Source of the DNA: Arthrobacter_B citreus
GTDB lineage: Bacteria > Actinomycetota > Actinomycetes > Actinomycetales > Micrococcaceae
Assembly (NCBI RefSeq): GCF_042429235.1
Contig: NZ_JBHMBA010000002.1
Direction: 5' to 3' (one strand)
DNA length: 64,000 nucleotides
Position numbers and translations under genes: made by a program. Below the pieces are notes generated by a model, which worked only from the letters and a program-made list of their open reading frames with translations, was not told the origin of the DNA and made no database searches. This document shows positions 39,301-46,705 of the stretch, in pieces (the stretch's first letter is position 1; every line of letters starts with the position of its first letter).

Positions 39301-39936
39301 GGCGAGCTTGAACAGGTCCGCCTGCACGTTGCGCTCGATGTCCAGGCCGTGGTCCATGATTTCGCAGAAGAAGTTATCCGCGCCGAAGATGTCACGGAAG
39401 TCCGCCGCCGCCTGGACGGCTTCGCGGTACTGGCCCAGCCGCAGCTTGGTCTGGACTTCACCGGACGGGCAGCCGGTGGTGGCGATCAGGCCCTTGCCGT
39501 AGGTCTGCAGCAGGTCCCGGTCCATGCGCGGCTTGTAGAGGAAACCCTCCAGGGACGCCAGGGAGGACATCCGGAAGAGGTTGTGCATGCCCTCGGTGGT
39601 TTCGGCCCACATGGTCATGTGCGTGTAGGCACCGGCACCGGAAACGTCGTTGCGGCCGCCGTCGCCCCACTTCACGCGGGTCTTGTCCGCGCGGGCCGTG
39701 CCCGGGGTGAGATAGGCCTCGACGCCGATGATCGGCTTGATCCCGGCGTTGCGGGCCTTGTTCCAGAAGTCGAAGGCCCCGAACACGAAACCGTGGTCGG
39801 TGGTTGCCACGGCATTCATGCCCAGCTCGTCAGCGTGGCTGAAGAGATCCGTCAGGCGTGCCGCACCGTCCAGCATGGAGTACTCGGTGTGGTTATGAAG
39901 ATGGACAAACGATTTCGAAGAAGTTGCTGAAGCCAC
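36400..39936 (-). CDS. dnaE: DNA polymerase III alpha subunit
   Basis: Replicative DNA polymerase catalytic subunit (1178 aa, DnaE1 type). Domain order: N-terminal PHP domain (HLHNHTEYSMLDGA, metal histidines), polymerase core with catalytic aspartates in MPDFDVDFDDRRR (about 413-425), and fingers and thumb (VHAAGVIMSSDPL; LDGGPMRSLLKSMRPDNFED). Next come a tandem helix-hairpin-helix region (FTPVGKDIRFGMGAIRNVG) and an OB-fold (AIVTIAGMITSLQRR), then a tail with a tau-interaction region. The start is GTG at 39936, supported by TAGAAT 6 nt upstream rather than a ribosome site. The PHP histidines are intact, so it may retain proofreading, as in mycobacterial DnaE1. Confidence 0.97.
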   Translation of the reverse strand: MASATSSKSFVHLHNHTEYSMLDGAARLTDLFSHADELGMNAVATTDHGFVFGAFDFWNKARNAGIKPIIGVEAYLTPGTARADKTRVKWGDGGRNDVSGAGAYTHMTMWAETTEGMHNLFRMSSLASLEGFLYKPRMDRDLLQTYGKGLIATTGCPSGEVQTKLRLGQYREAVQAAADFRDIFGADNFFCEIMDHGLDIERNVQADLFKLAKELQLPLVATNDLHYTHAEDASAHAALLCVQSGSSLADPKRFKFDADEFYLKSPAEMRAIFRDYPEACDNTLLIAERCDVEFNTNANYMPRFPCPEGENEESWFVKEVEAGLHRRYPNGITDDVRKRADYEVGIIAQMGFPGYFLVVADFINWAKANGIRVGPGRGSGAGSMAAYAMGITDLDPLQHGLIFERFLNPDRVSMPDFDVDFDDRRRSEVIHYVTEKYGDERVAMIVTYGTIKAKQALKDSSRVMGYPFSVGERLTKAMPPDVMGKGLSLADVHNKEAKRYGEAEELRELLRTDPDSQRVFDTALGLEGLKRQWGVHAAGVIMSSDPLIDIIPIMRRDQDGQVITQFDYPTCEGLGLIKMDFLGLRNLTIVSDAVENIKNNRGEDLVLEDLPLDLKEAYDLLASGDTLGVFQLDGGPMRSLLKSMRPDNFEDISAVIALYRPGPMGANSHTNYALRKTGQQEITPIHPELEEPLAEILGTTYGLIVYQEQVMAIAQKVAGFSLGQADILRRAMGKKKKSELDKQYAGFHQGMIDRGYSEAAIKALWDILLPFSDYAFNKAHSAAYGVVSYWTAYLKAVYPAEYMAALLTSVGDDKDKLAMYLNECRKMGITVLPPDVNESSVNFTPVGKDIRFGMGAIRNVGANVVQSMVAAREEKGAFTNFKDFLMKVPAVVCNKRTIESLIKAGAFDSMGHARRPLAMIHEEAIDSVVVLKRNEAVGQFDLFAAIADVEPEDSISIEIPDLPEWEKKDKLSFERDMLGLYVSDHPLQGLEGILSQHADSSITNIVGEEGPPDGAIVTIAGMITSLQRRIAKNSGNAYARCEIEDLAGSMEVMFFGQVYGPIAAVLAEDLIVVVRGRLQRRDDGAVTLNAQELTVPDLSEGHSGPVVISMATYKATETVVTQLGDVLRTHPGTSEVQIRLNGSRSVEVMKLGVDMRVNPTPSLFGDLKVLLGPACLDA

Positions 39937-39942
39937 CGAACC

Positions 39943-39948
39943 ATTCTA
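39943..39948 (-). promoter_or_regulatory. -10 element of a leaderless promoter (dnaE)
   Basis: On the minus strand TAGAAT is followed by 6 nt (GGTTCG) and the GTG start at 39936. There is no Shine-Dalgarno sequence. Confidence 0.65.
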
Positions 39949-40031
39949 GGCCCGGCCGGGGCGGGCTCCGGACGGCACGCCGCACCGGACCCCGTGTGAG
40001 ATCCGGCGCGGCGGCCGGGGCGCGGAACTGC

Positions 40032-40967
40032 CTAGACGTCGCCGCGCTGCAGGGCGTCGAGGGCGTACTGGAGGTCCTGCGGGTACTCGCTGAGGACTTC
40101 CACGCGTTCCCCGGTCTGCGGGTGCGCAAAGGCAAGTTTGCGGGCGTGCAGCCACTGCCGCGTGAGCCCGAGCTCGGCCGCAAGCTTGGCTTCGGCACCG
40201 TAGGTGAGATCTCCGGCACAGGGGTGCTTGAGCGCGGAAAAATGCACGCGGATCTGGTGCGTTCGGCCTGTTTCCAGGTGGACCTCCACGAGGGATGCCT
40301 TGCCGAAGGCTTCCAGCACCTCGTAATGCGTCACGGACGGTCGTCCGCCCTCCAGGACCGCAAACCGCCAGTCATAGGAGGGGTGGCGGCCGATCGGCGC
40401 GTCGATGGTGCCCCGCAGCGGATCCGGCAGGCCCTGGACCACCGCGTGGTACATCTTGTCCACGGTGCGTTCCTTGAAGGCCTGCTTCAGCACGTTGTAG
40501 GCGTGCTCCGTCTTGGCCACGACCATCGCACCGGAGGTGCCCACATCGAGGCGGTGCACAATGCCCTGCCGCTCGGGGGCGCCGGAGGTGGATATGCGAT
40601 AGCCGGCGGCTGCCAGACCGCCGACGACGGTGGGTCCGACCCAGCCCGGAGACGGATGGGCGGCCACGCCCACAGGCTTGTCGATCACGACGAAGTGCTC
40701 GTCATCGGCCAGGATCTTCAGGCCCTCGACGGGCTCGACGACGACGGCCAGCGGGTCGCGCTGTTCCGGAATGTCCACGGTCACGCTGTCGCCCGCCGAC
40801 AGACGGTCCGACTTTCCCAGCGGCCGGCCGGACATGCTGAAGTAGCCGTCACTGAACCAGGTGGCGGCGGTGGAACGCGAGACGTCCAGGAGCTTGGCCA
40901 GCACCGCATCGGCGCGGCCGCCGTCGGCCTCCTCCGGGATCTGCAGGACTGTGTGGATCTCATTCAT
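40032..40967 (-). CDS. RluD-family 23S rRNA pseudouridine synthase
   Basis: Pseudouridine synthase of the RluA/RluD family (311 aa). An N-terminal S4 RNA-binding domain (GRADAVLAKLLDVSRSTAATW, with SGRPLGKSDRLSAGD) precedes the catalytic domain. The catalytic aspartate is D141 in HRLDVGTSGAMVVAK, followed by KMYHAVVQGLP and the late motif THQIRVHFS. The likely target is helix 69 of 23S rRNA by analogy with RluD, but the exact uridines are not shown by sequence. The start overlaps the lspA stop (TAATG), so they are coupled, as in many bacteria. Confidence 0.94.
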   Translation of the reverse strand: MNEIHTVLQIPEEADGGRADAVLAKLLDVSRSTAATWFSDGYFSMSGRPLGKSDRLSAGDSVTVDIPEQRDPLAVVVEPVEGLKILADDEHFVVIDKPVGVAAHPSPGWVGPTVVGGLAAAGYRISTSGAPERQGIVHRLDVGTSGAMVVAKTEHAYNVLKQAFKERTVDKMYHAVVQGLPDPLRGTIDAPIGRHPSYDWRFAVLEGGRPSVTHYEVLEAFGKASLVEVHLETGRTHQIRVHFSALKHPCAGDLTYGAEAKLAAELGLTRQWLHARKLAFAHPQTGERVEVLSEYPQDLQYALDALQRGDV

Positions 40968-41668
40968 TATTTGTCTTCGCCATTCCTTGAATCCTGTGCT
41001 CCGGTTCCCCGGACATCATTTCCGCCGCCGTCGTTCGCCGCTGCGTCGTTCCCCGCGCCGTCGGTCACCGCTGCGCCATTTCCCGCGCCGTCATTTCCCG
41101 CTGCGCTGCCGTGCGGCACGTCGCGCTTCCCGTCCATGCCCGTGCCGCGCAGGGTCAGCAGGCACACCAGGATCACGCCGCAGACCACGCAGGAGTCCGC
41201 GATATTGAAGATGGCAAAGTTCGGGAGGGCGATGAAGTCCACCACGTGGCCCTGCCCGAAGGAGGGCGCGCGGAACAGCCGGTCGGTCAGGTTGCCGAGG
41301 GCCCCGCCCAGGACCAGGCCCAGCGCGACAGCCCAGGAGAGGGAGCGCACCTTGAGCATGAGATAGATCAGGAAACCGCTGACGGCCACCATGATGATGG
41401 TGAAGACCCAGGTGTAGTCGGTGCCGATCGAGAAGGCAGCACCCGGGTTCAGTATGTAGTGCCAGCGCAGCACCGGAGGCAGCACGTCAGTAATTTGGCC
41501 AAGGGTCATGGTGCTCTCGACCCACCACTTGGTCAGCTGGTCCAGGCCGAGAGCCAGCACGGCACAGGCGGCCATGATCAGGGCGTAGCCGGACCAGGCC
41601 GGACGCACGTGCGCGCCGGCCCGGGCTGTGGGACTGGCGGCCCCGGATTCCTCAGATGATTTGGTCAT
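40967..41668 (-). CDS. lspA: Lipoprotein signal peptidase (signal peptidase II)
   Basis: Signal peptidase II (233 aa) cuts the signal peptide of diacylglyceryl-modified prolipoproteins in the membrane. Four membrane helices carry the family motifs GLDQLTKWWV (41-50), NPGAAFS (74-80), GGALGNLTDRL (121-131) and the catalytic pair D144 in VVDFIALPN and D158 in FNIADS. The C-terminal 50 residues beyond the last helix are an unusual Gly/Asn/Asp/Ala-rich tail encoded by short repeats. The enzyme core is complete; the tail is probably cytoplasmic and dispensable, which is inference. Confidence 0.95.
   Translation of the reverse strand: MTKSSEESGAASPTARAGAHVRPAWSGYALIMAACAVLALGLDQLTKWWVESTMTLGQITDVLPPVLRWHYILNPGAAFSIGTDYTWVFTIIMVAVSGFLIYLMLKVRSLSWAVALGLVLGGALGNLTDRLFRAPSFGQGHVVDFIALPNFAIFNIADSCVVCGVILVCLLTLRGTGMDGKRDVPHGSAAGNDGAGNGAAVTDGAGNDAAANDGGGNDVRGTGAQDSRNGEDK
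40983..41110 (-). repeat. Degenerate short repeats in the lspA tail
   Basis: About six drifting copies of a unit near 15-18 bp (of the form cgccGTCgttcgCCGCTGcg) encode GNDGAGNGAAVTDGAGNDAA-type sequence after the last LspA helix. Confidence 0.65.
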
Positions 41669-41708
41669 GTAGCTTTCGTCCCAGTGCTGTGTGGTTTGTG
41701 CCCCGTTG

Positions 41709-41772
41709 CGGGACGCCGGCTTCAGGCGGCCGGCCCGGCCAAAACAAGGGGCCGGCCGGCCGGGGCGTCCCG
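41709..41772 (-). terminator. Large GC-rich hairpin after divIVA
   Basis: The outer stem is CGGGACGCC (41709-41717) with GGCGTCCCG (41764-41772). The inner stem is CGGCCGGCC (41727-41735) with GGCCGGCCG (41750-41758). It lies 62 bp past the divIVA stop and upstream of lspA, with no T-run. A terminator or attenuator is plausible. Confidence 0.55.
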
Positions 41773-41833
41773 GCCAGCCGGCCCATGCTTTACTACAGTT
41801 TAGTCCACCCGCAGTGGCGCGGGCGATGCCGCG

Positions 41834-42538
41834 TTATGCGTCGGCGGTCTCCGAAGCAACCGAACCGCGGGCGTCGAGATCCCGCAGCTGGCCTTCGATG
41901 TAAGCCTTCAGGCGTGAACGGTAGTCGCGCTCGAAACCGCGCAGCTGCTCGACCTTGCGCTCCAGGACAGCCTTCTGCTGTTCCAGGTTGCTGAGGATCT
42001 TGCGGCTCTTGTCCTGCGCTTCGCTGACGAGGCCGCTGGCCTCGATCTGTGCTTCCGCAATGATCTTGTCGCGCTGCTCAACACCGGCACCGACGTAGTC
42101 GTCGTGCATCTTCTGGGCCATGGCCAGGATGCCGGCGGCGGTCTCGGTGTTGCTGACTGCCGCGGCGGGCGCAGCAGCGGCGGCGGGAGCGGCAGCGGCC
42201 GGAGCCGGAGCTTCAGCCTTGGGCTCTTCAGCCTTGGCTGCCGGGGCCTTGGGCTCCTCAGCCTTAACCGGCTCAGGCTTCTTTTCGTCCTTCACCGGCT
42301 GCGTGACCTGGTCGGTCTTTGCTGCGGCGGAGACCGGGGCGGGAACGGCGCTGTCGCTGCTCGTTCCGGCAACACAGTCAGCAAGCTGCCGGCGCAGGTC
42401 TTCGTTCTCTGCGGTCAAGCGGCGAAGCTCAACAACGATCTCATCAAGGAAATCGTCAACCTCGTCCTGGTCGTAGCCCTCACGGAACTTGGTCGGCTGG
42501 AACCGCTTATTGACAACATCTTCTGGCGTCAGAGCCAT
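41834..42538 (-). CDS. divIVA: Cell-division/polar-growth protein DivIVA (Wag31)
   Basis: DivIVA/Wag31 (234 aa), a coiled-coil scaffold that gathers at negatively curved poles and septa and directs peptidoglycan synthesis in actinobacteria. The conserved N-terminal membrane-binding part is ALTPEDVVNKRFQPTKFREGY followed by DQDEVDDFLDEIVVELRRLTAEN. A long Lys/Glu/Pro/Ala-rich linker (about 75-128) separates it from the second coiled coil (about 130-225, for example ISNLEQQKAVLERKVEQL-like heptads). AGGTGA precedes the ATG. Its position just outside ftsZ-sepF-yggT is standard. Likely essential, by analogy with relatives. Confidence 0.95.
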   Translation of the reverse strand: MALTPEDVVNKRFQPTKFREGYDQDEVDDFLDEIVVELRRLTAENEDLRRQLADCVAGTSSDSAVPAPVSAAAKTDQVTQPVKDEKKPEPVKAEEPKAPAAKAEEPKAEAPAPAAAAPAAAAAPAAAVSNTETAAGILAMAQKMHDDYVGAGVEQRDKIIAEAQIEASGLVSEAQDKSRKILSNLEQQKAVLERKVEQLRGFERDYRSRLKAYIEGQLRDLDARGSVASETADA

Positions 42539-42695
42539 CTGGTCACCTCACACTGGTTATAAGATTCGCCTGCGAGTCAAGCAGACGGTTCTACGTACAG
42601 AATAACGAACATACAAAATCTAAGGAGTCTTATTCCTTTTCACAGTATATCTTTCGGGTGCGGAAAACTAACCGGACCCGTTACAGCCACTGCGC

Positions 42696-42986
42696 CTAGA
42701 GGATCAGGCCGCCAACGATTGCCCTGGCAATCGCGACGAGGATGAACAGCACTATGAAGGCGAGATCCAGCGATATGCCGCCGAGCCGCAGGGGAGGAAT
42801 GAACCTCCGCAGGAGCCGGATGGGTGGATCCGTTGCGCCGTAGATCACTGAGGCAAGCACCAGGGCGGGCCCCTTCGGGCGCCATTGGCGGGCAAATATT
42901 TGGACTGCGTCATAAACAATCCGCAGGAGCAGGGCAAAATAAAAGAGCACCAGCAGCAGATACAGCAGGGAAAAAATAATACTCAC
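42696..42986 (-). CDS. YggT family membrane protein
   Basis: A 96-aa YggT-type integral membrane protein with two hydrophobic segments (about 1-24 and 72-95) around the family core GATDPPIRLLRRFIPPLRLG. It starts with GTG at 42986. YggT-family proteins sit between sepF and divIVA in most Gram-positive division clusters. Proposed roles are in septum or cell-shape control and ion homeostasis, none settled. Its position here supports a division link. Confidence 0.92.
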   Translation of the reverse strand: MSIIFSLLYLLLVLFYFALLLRIVYDAVQIFARQWRPKGPALVLASVIYGATDPPIRLLRRFIPPLRLGGISLDLAFIVLFILVAIARAIVGGLIL

Positions 42987-43052
42987 GCGTGTGGTTTCGT
43001 TTCCGGGGAAGCCTCAGCAGCCCGCAGTGACCCCGCCGCGGCGGGGATGCGG

Positions 43053-43595
43053 TCAGCTCTGGTTGAAGAATGCCGACTGGGACTCGCTGACCTTTTTGTC
43101 ATCCCCCAGCACCTCCACGTAGGAAGGTGACAGCAGGAATACCTTGTTGGTCACGCGTTCAATGCTACCGCGCAGTCCGAACACGAGGCCAGCGGAGAAA
43201 TCCACCAGGCGCTTGGCGTCCGCTTCCCCCATGTCGGTGACGTTCATGATCACAGGAATGCCGTCACGGAAGCTTTCGCCGATAATCTTGGCATCGTTGT
43301 AGGAACGGGGGTGGACGGTGGTGATCTGGCGCAAGCCAGCCACTTCCTCTCGGGATGACGGAGCTCGTTTAATCGGCGTTACAGGCGCCCGGTACTCTTC
43401 AACTGCGGTGCGGGCAACCGGGGCAGGACCCTGGGCCGGCTCGGCATCGCGCTCAGGCCGTTCCGGACGCTCGAACTCGGGCGTGTAGTCCTCGCGTGCC
43501 GGGGCATCCCGCTGGCTCTTCGGCTCAGGCTCGTAGTTATCGTCACCGTCGGCGAGCCCAAGGTAAATCATTGTCCTGCGCATTGCGCCAGCCAT
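43053..43595 (-). CDS. sepF: Cell division protein SepF
   Basis: SepF (180 aa from the ATG at 43595, which has GAAGGAG upstream; the frame is open further without a better start). The N-terminal membrane-binding helix RRTMIYLGLADGDDNYE is followed by an acidic, proline-containing linker. The FtsZ-binding beta domain follows: REVAGLRQITTVHPRSYNDA, DGIPVIMNVTDMGEADAKRLVDF and the ending GDDKKVSESQSAFFNQS. In actinobacteria that lack FtsA, as here, SepF is the membrane anchor for FtsZ. It is the next gene but two after ftsZ. Confidence 0.95.
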   Translation of the reverse strand: MAGAMRRTMIYLGLADGDDNYEPEPKSQRDAPAREDYTPEFERPERPERDAEPAQGPAPVARTAVEEYRAPVTPIKRAPSSREEVAGLRQITTVHPRSYNDAKIIGESFRDGIPVIMNVTDMGEADAKRLVDFSAGLVFGLRGSIERVTNKVFLLSPSYVEVLGDDKKVSESQSAFFNQS

Positions 43596-43668
43596 GGTTG
43601 CTCCTTCTAGAACTTCAGCGCCGTAGCACCCGTCCCTCGCCATATGAGGAACTTTCCTCCATTAGACG

Positions 43669-44445
43669 CTACCGTACCGGGGGCCGCGGCCCGAGAATAT
43701 CCGAACCGATGCGCAGGTGTGTCGCCCCGCTGGCCAGCGCAGCCTCGAGGTCTCCGCTCATGCCGGCGGACACCGAGTCCGCTTCCGGATACTTTTCCCT
43801 CAACTGCAGGGACAGGTCCTGAAGCCGCCCAAAGGCGTCACGCGGATCCTCATCCAGCGGCGCCACGGCCATCAGGCCTGCCAGCCGCAGCCCGGGAGCG
43901 GCAGCGGCGGCATCGGCCAGGGCCGGAAGCTCTGCAGGCAGCACTCCCCCGCGGGACGGGCCGGCATGGTCCGCCGCGGATCCCGCACCGTGACCGGCTG
44001 ACGGATCCCGCAGGTCGACCTGGAGGAAGCACTCCAGGTCCTTCCGCGGTTCCAGCCCCGCCGCGGCGCGCCGCTGCTGCTCCCTGGCCATCGCTTTGGC
44101 CAGCGCGCTGACAAGCGATGGGCGGTCAACGGAATGGACGGCGTCGGCGTAACGGACCACGGACTTGGCCTTGTTGCTCTGGAGCTGTCCGATGAAGTGC
44201 CAGGACAGCCCGAGGGAGGCCGTTTCCTCAGCCTTGGCGGCGGCCTCCTGGTCCTTGTTCTCGCCCACATCAGTGACGCCCAGGCCGGCCAGTAGTTCGA
44301 CGTCGCTCGCGGGAAAGTATTTGGTGACCACTATCAGAGTGGGAGCGGCGCCGAAAGGCGCCGCTGCGCTGATGCGGGTCCGGACGCGCTCAAGGCGCCG
44401 GGCGAGGTCTGCGGCCCGGTCCGGGCTGGCATTAGTCGAAGTCAT
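43669..44445 (-). CDS. Pyridoxal-phosphate homeostasis protein (YggS/PLPBP)
   Basis: YggS/PROSC family protein (258 aa), a monomeric alanine-racemase-like barrel that binds pyridoxal 5'-phosphate and keeps its level balanced. The cofactor lysine is K42 in LIVVTKYFPASDVELLAGLG. Other marks: VTDVGENKDQEAAAK, LSWHFIGQLQSNKA and MSGDLEAALASGATHLRIGSDI. The last carries the phosphate-binding region. A conserved gene of the region between ftsZ and divIVA, but with no direct role in division. Confidence 0.94.
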   Translation of the reverse strand: MTSTNASPDRAADLARRLERVRTRISAAAPFGAAPTLIVVTKYFPASDVELLAGLGVTDVGENKDQEAAAKAEETASLGLSWHFIGQLQSNKAKSVVRYADAVHSVDRPSLVSALAKAMAREQQRRAAAGLEPRKDLECFLQVDLRDPSAGHGAGSAADHAGPSRGGVLPAELPALADAAAAAPGLRLAGLMAVAPLDEDPRDAFGRLQDLSLQLREKYPEADSVSAGMSGDLEAALASGATHLRIGSDILGPRPPVR

Positions 44446-44503
44446 GTGTGGTTCCTAGGGTGGTGCGGGGGTTCCCGCCGGCAACAGGGCGGTGACCGGT
44501 ATT

Positions 44504-45208
44504 TCAGACGCGCCAGACGAGGCCGGCGAAGCGGCCGGCGCTGCTGGAACGCCGGTGGGAGTAGAGGTCTGCGGATTCGAGCGTGCAGCCGCTGACGCGC
44601 GTTACCTTCACATCGAGCGCTGCCAGCTGGGCGGCGGCGCCGGAGGGAAGGTCCAGGGCAGGGGTGCCCCAGCTGGTGCGGGACCGCACCTCGGGGATGA
44701 TGGCCGCCGCTTCCTCCAGCATGGCCCCGGGAACCTCATAGCACTGCCCGCACACGGCCGGACCAATCCAGGCAGTGACGCCGGCGGCACCGGCTGACCG
44801 CATCCGCTCCACGGTATTGGCCAGCACACCATCCAGCAGCCCCTTGCGGCCGGCATGGGCAACCGCGGTGACCACACCGCCGTCCGGCCTCTGGCCAATG
44901 AGGACAACTGGGACGCAGTCGGCGACCATGACCGCCAGCGGAGCGCTCCCGTCAAGGCTGACCATGGCATCAGCCGTTGGTACCGCAGCGGGGGCCTGCC
45001 CGGAGCCGGCCAGCGCAACATCGGCCGAGTGGACCTGGTTCATGAACCGCAGCGACTTTGGGGCAACGCCCATGGCTTTTTCCAGGGCGGCCCGGCGCAC
45101 CAGCACCTGGTCCGGATCATCCCCCACATGCAAAGCGAGGTTGCCCGCCTCCGTATTGGTGAATGCGACCCTCAGGCCGTCACCGGCCTGCGTCTGCCAC
45201 CAAAACAT
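44504..45208 (-). CDS. pgeF: Multicopper polyphenol oxidase/purine nucleoside phosphorylase-like protein (PgeF)
   Basis: YfiH/PgeF family protein (234 aa). Characteristic parts: FTNTEAGNLALHVGDD, LRFMNQVHSADVALAG with the metal histidine, VADCVPVVLIG with the zinc cysteine, TAVAHAGRKGLLDGV, and IGPAVCGQCYEVP. The family was named laccase but acts on purine nucleosides, and in E. coli it corrects peptidoglycan editing errors. Its place next to ftsZ fits a wall-linked role, although the reaction here is not shown. GAGG lies 9 bp before the ATG. Confidence 0.9.
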   Translation of the reverse strand: MFWWQTQAGDGLRVAFTNTEAGNLALHVGDDPDQVLVRRAALEKAMGVAPKSLRFMNQVHSADVALAGSGQAPAAVPTADAMVSLDGSAPLAVMVADCVPVVLIGQRPDGGVVTAVAHAGRKGLLDGVLANTVERMRSAGAAGVTAWIGPAVCGQCYEVPGAMLEEAAAIIPEVRSRTSWGTPALDLPSGAAAQLAALDVKVTRVSGCTLESADLYSHRRSSSAGRFAGLVWRV

Positions 45209-45264
45209 TGTCGAACAACCTCGCTGCTGCCGGGCGTTCCGGACTGCTGCCCGGACCGGGGTGC

Positions 45265-45292
45265 TACTTCAGGATTTGCTGTTACTTCAGGA
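45265..45292 (-). repeat. 10-bp direct repeat across the ftsZ stop
   Basis: TACTTCAGGA (plus-strand reading) occurs at 45265-45274 and 45283-45292, 18 bp apart. The second copy contains the last codons and TAA stop of ftsZ; the first lies just past it and contains another stop triplet. Confidence 0.6.
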
Positions 45293-46478
45293 AATCAGGG
45301 ACATCCAGGTCGTCGTTGCGGCCCGTGGACAGGTCCGATTCCACGACGGCCGGCAGGTCGACGTCGAAGCCTGCGTCGGCCGGAACGTCGCTGTGCTGGT
45401 TGGAGCGCTGCGACCATGCGGACAGGCCCGCGGAAGCGGGTGCGGCGCCGGCGTAGCCGCCGGCTGCCGGTACGCTGGCCGGCGGGGTTGCGGGCTCGGC
45501 CGGCTTGTGGGAAACCGGCTGGGAGGTGACATCCACCTGGTCGAAACCGGCGGCGATAACCGTGACGCGGGCTTCGTCACCCAGGGCGTCGTCAATGACG
45601 GCACCAAAGATGATGTTCGCTTCGGGGTGAGCCACTTCCTGGACCAGGCGCGCGGCTTCGTTGATCTCGAAGAGACCGAGGTCGGAACCACCCTGGATCG
45701 AGAGCAGGACGCCGTGGGCGCCGTCGATGGATGCTTCAAGCAGAGGAGAAGCTATTGCCAGCTCGGCGGCCTTGACGGCCCGGTCCTCCCCTCGGGCTGA
45801 ACCGATGCCCATGAGTGCCGAACCGGCACCCTGCATGACGGACTTGACGTCGGCGAAGTCAAGGTTGATCAGGCCCGGGGTGGTGATCAGGTCGGTGATG
45901 CCCTGGACACCGGAGAGCAGCACCTGGTCAGCGGAGCGGAAGGCGTCCAGCATGGACACATTGCGGTCGCTGATGGAGAGGAGGCGGTCGTTCGGGATAA
46001 CGATGAGCGTGTCGACTTCGTCGCGCAGCGTATCGATGCCCGACTCGGCCTGGTTGGAGCGGCGGCGGCCTTCGAAGGTGAAGGGACGGGTGACCACACC
46101 AATGGTCAGCGCGCCGAGTGAACGGGCGATGCGGGCGACGACGGGGGCGCCGCCGGTGCCGGTGCCGCCACCTTCGCCGGCGGTCACGAAGACCATGTCG
46201 GCTCCGCGAAGGACTTCCTCGATCTCCTCCGCGTGATCCTCGGCGGCTTTGCGGCCGACCTCGGGGTCCGCACCGGCACCCAGGCCGCGGGTCAGCTCAC
46301 GGCCGACGTCGAGCTTCACGTCGGCGTCGCTCATCAGCAGTGCCTGCGCATCGGTGTTGATGGCGATGAACTCCACTCCTCGGAGTCCCACGTCAATCAT
46401 CCGGTTTACGGCGTTCACGCCACCGCCGCCGATGCCGACGACCTTGATGACGGCCAAGTAATTCTGCGGTGCTGCCAC
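45282..46478 (-). CDS. ftsZ: Cell division GTPase FtsZ
   Basis: FtsZ (398 aa), the tubulin homologue that forms the division ring. Starts at GTG 46478; the frame is open further but the upstream part is not FtsZ-like and would cross the promoter. GTP-binding motifs: VVGIGGGGVNAVNRMI near the N-terminus and the tubulin signature GGGTGTGGAP. The T7 synergy loop LINLDFADVKSVM supplies the catalytic aspartate. The C-terminus has a Pro/Ala-rich linker and the conserved tail DDLDVPDFLK, which binds SepF and other partners. It has a dedicated promoter region with an inverted repeat. Confidence 0.97.
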   Translation of the reverse strand: MAAPQNYLAVIKVVGIGGGGVNAVNRMIDVGLRGVEFIAINTDAQALLMSDADVKLDVGRELTRGLGAGADPEVGRKAAEDHAEEIEEVLRGADMVFVTAGEGGGTGTGGAPVVARIARSLGALTIGVVTRPFTFEGRRRSNQAESGIDTLRDEVDTLIVIPNDRLLSISDRNVSMLDAFRSADQVLLSGVQGITDLITTPGLINLDFADVKSVMQGAGSALMGIGSARGEDRAVKAAELAIASPLLEASIDGAHGVLLSIQGGSDLGLFEINEAARLVQEVAHPEANIIFGAVIDDALGDEARVTVIAAGFDQVDVTSQPVSHKPAEPATPPASVPAAGGYAGAAPASAGLSAWSQRSNQHSDVPADAGFDVDLPAVVESDLSTGRNDDLDVPDFLK

Positions 46479-46560
46479 GTCCTGTGTCCCTTGTTCGAAT
46501 CTGTGCAACTGATCATTGGGTGGCCGGAAACCCGGCCGAAAAACCTTGAACCTTACGTCC

Positions 46561-46599
46561 AACCTTCAACCCCAGACCCTAAGGCTCTAGTTGAAGGTT
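46561..46599. promoter_or_regulatory. Perfect inverted repeat around the ftsZ -10 element
   Basis: AACCTTCAAC (46561-46570) and GTTGAAGGTT (46590-46599) are exact reverse complements, 19 bp apart, flanking the predicted -10 (46584-46589). Extra AACCTT copies lie just to the left. It is a candidate operator. Confidence 0.6.
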
Positions 46600-46612
46600 A
46601 TAGTTATGTCAA
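46584..46612 (-). promoter_or_regulatory. ftsZ promoter
   Basis: On the minus strand: consensus -35 TTGACA (46607-46612), 17-bp spacer, -10 TAGAGC (46584-46589). The leader to the GTG start would be about 100 nt. Confidence 0.6.
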
Positions 46613-46705
46613 GTAATCCTCTACCTGTGACGCTATGGGGCGGAAAGTCGTTCTGCAATTACCTCTGCCGCGTGTCGGATTTTTCTTTCCCGCAGGAGGG
46701 AAATA

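Noticed and set aside
42539..42600. A consensus promoter for divIVA (TTGACT and TATAAC)
   Set aside because: The two hexamers are only about 13 bp apart, too short for a normal spacer; a promoter may exist, but not with this pairing.
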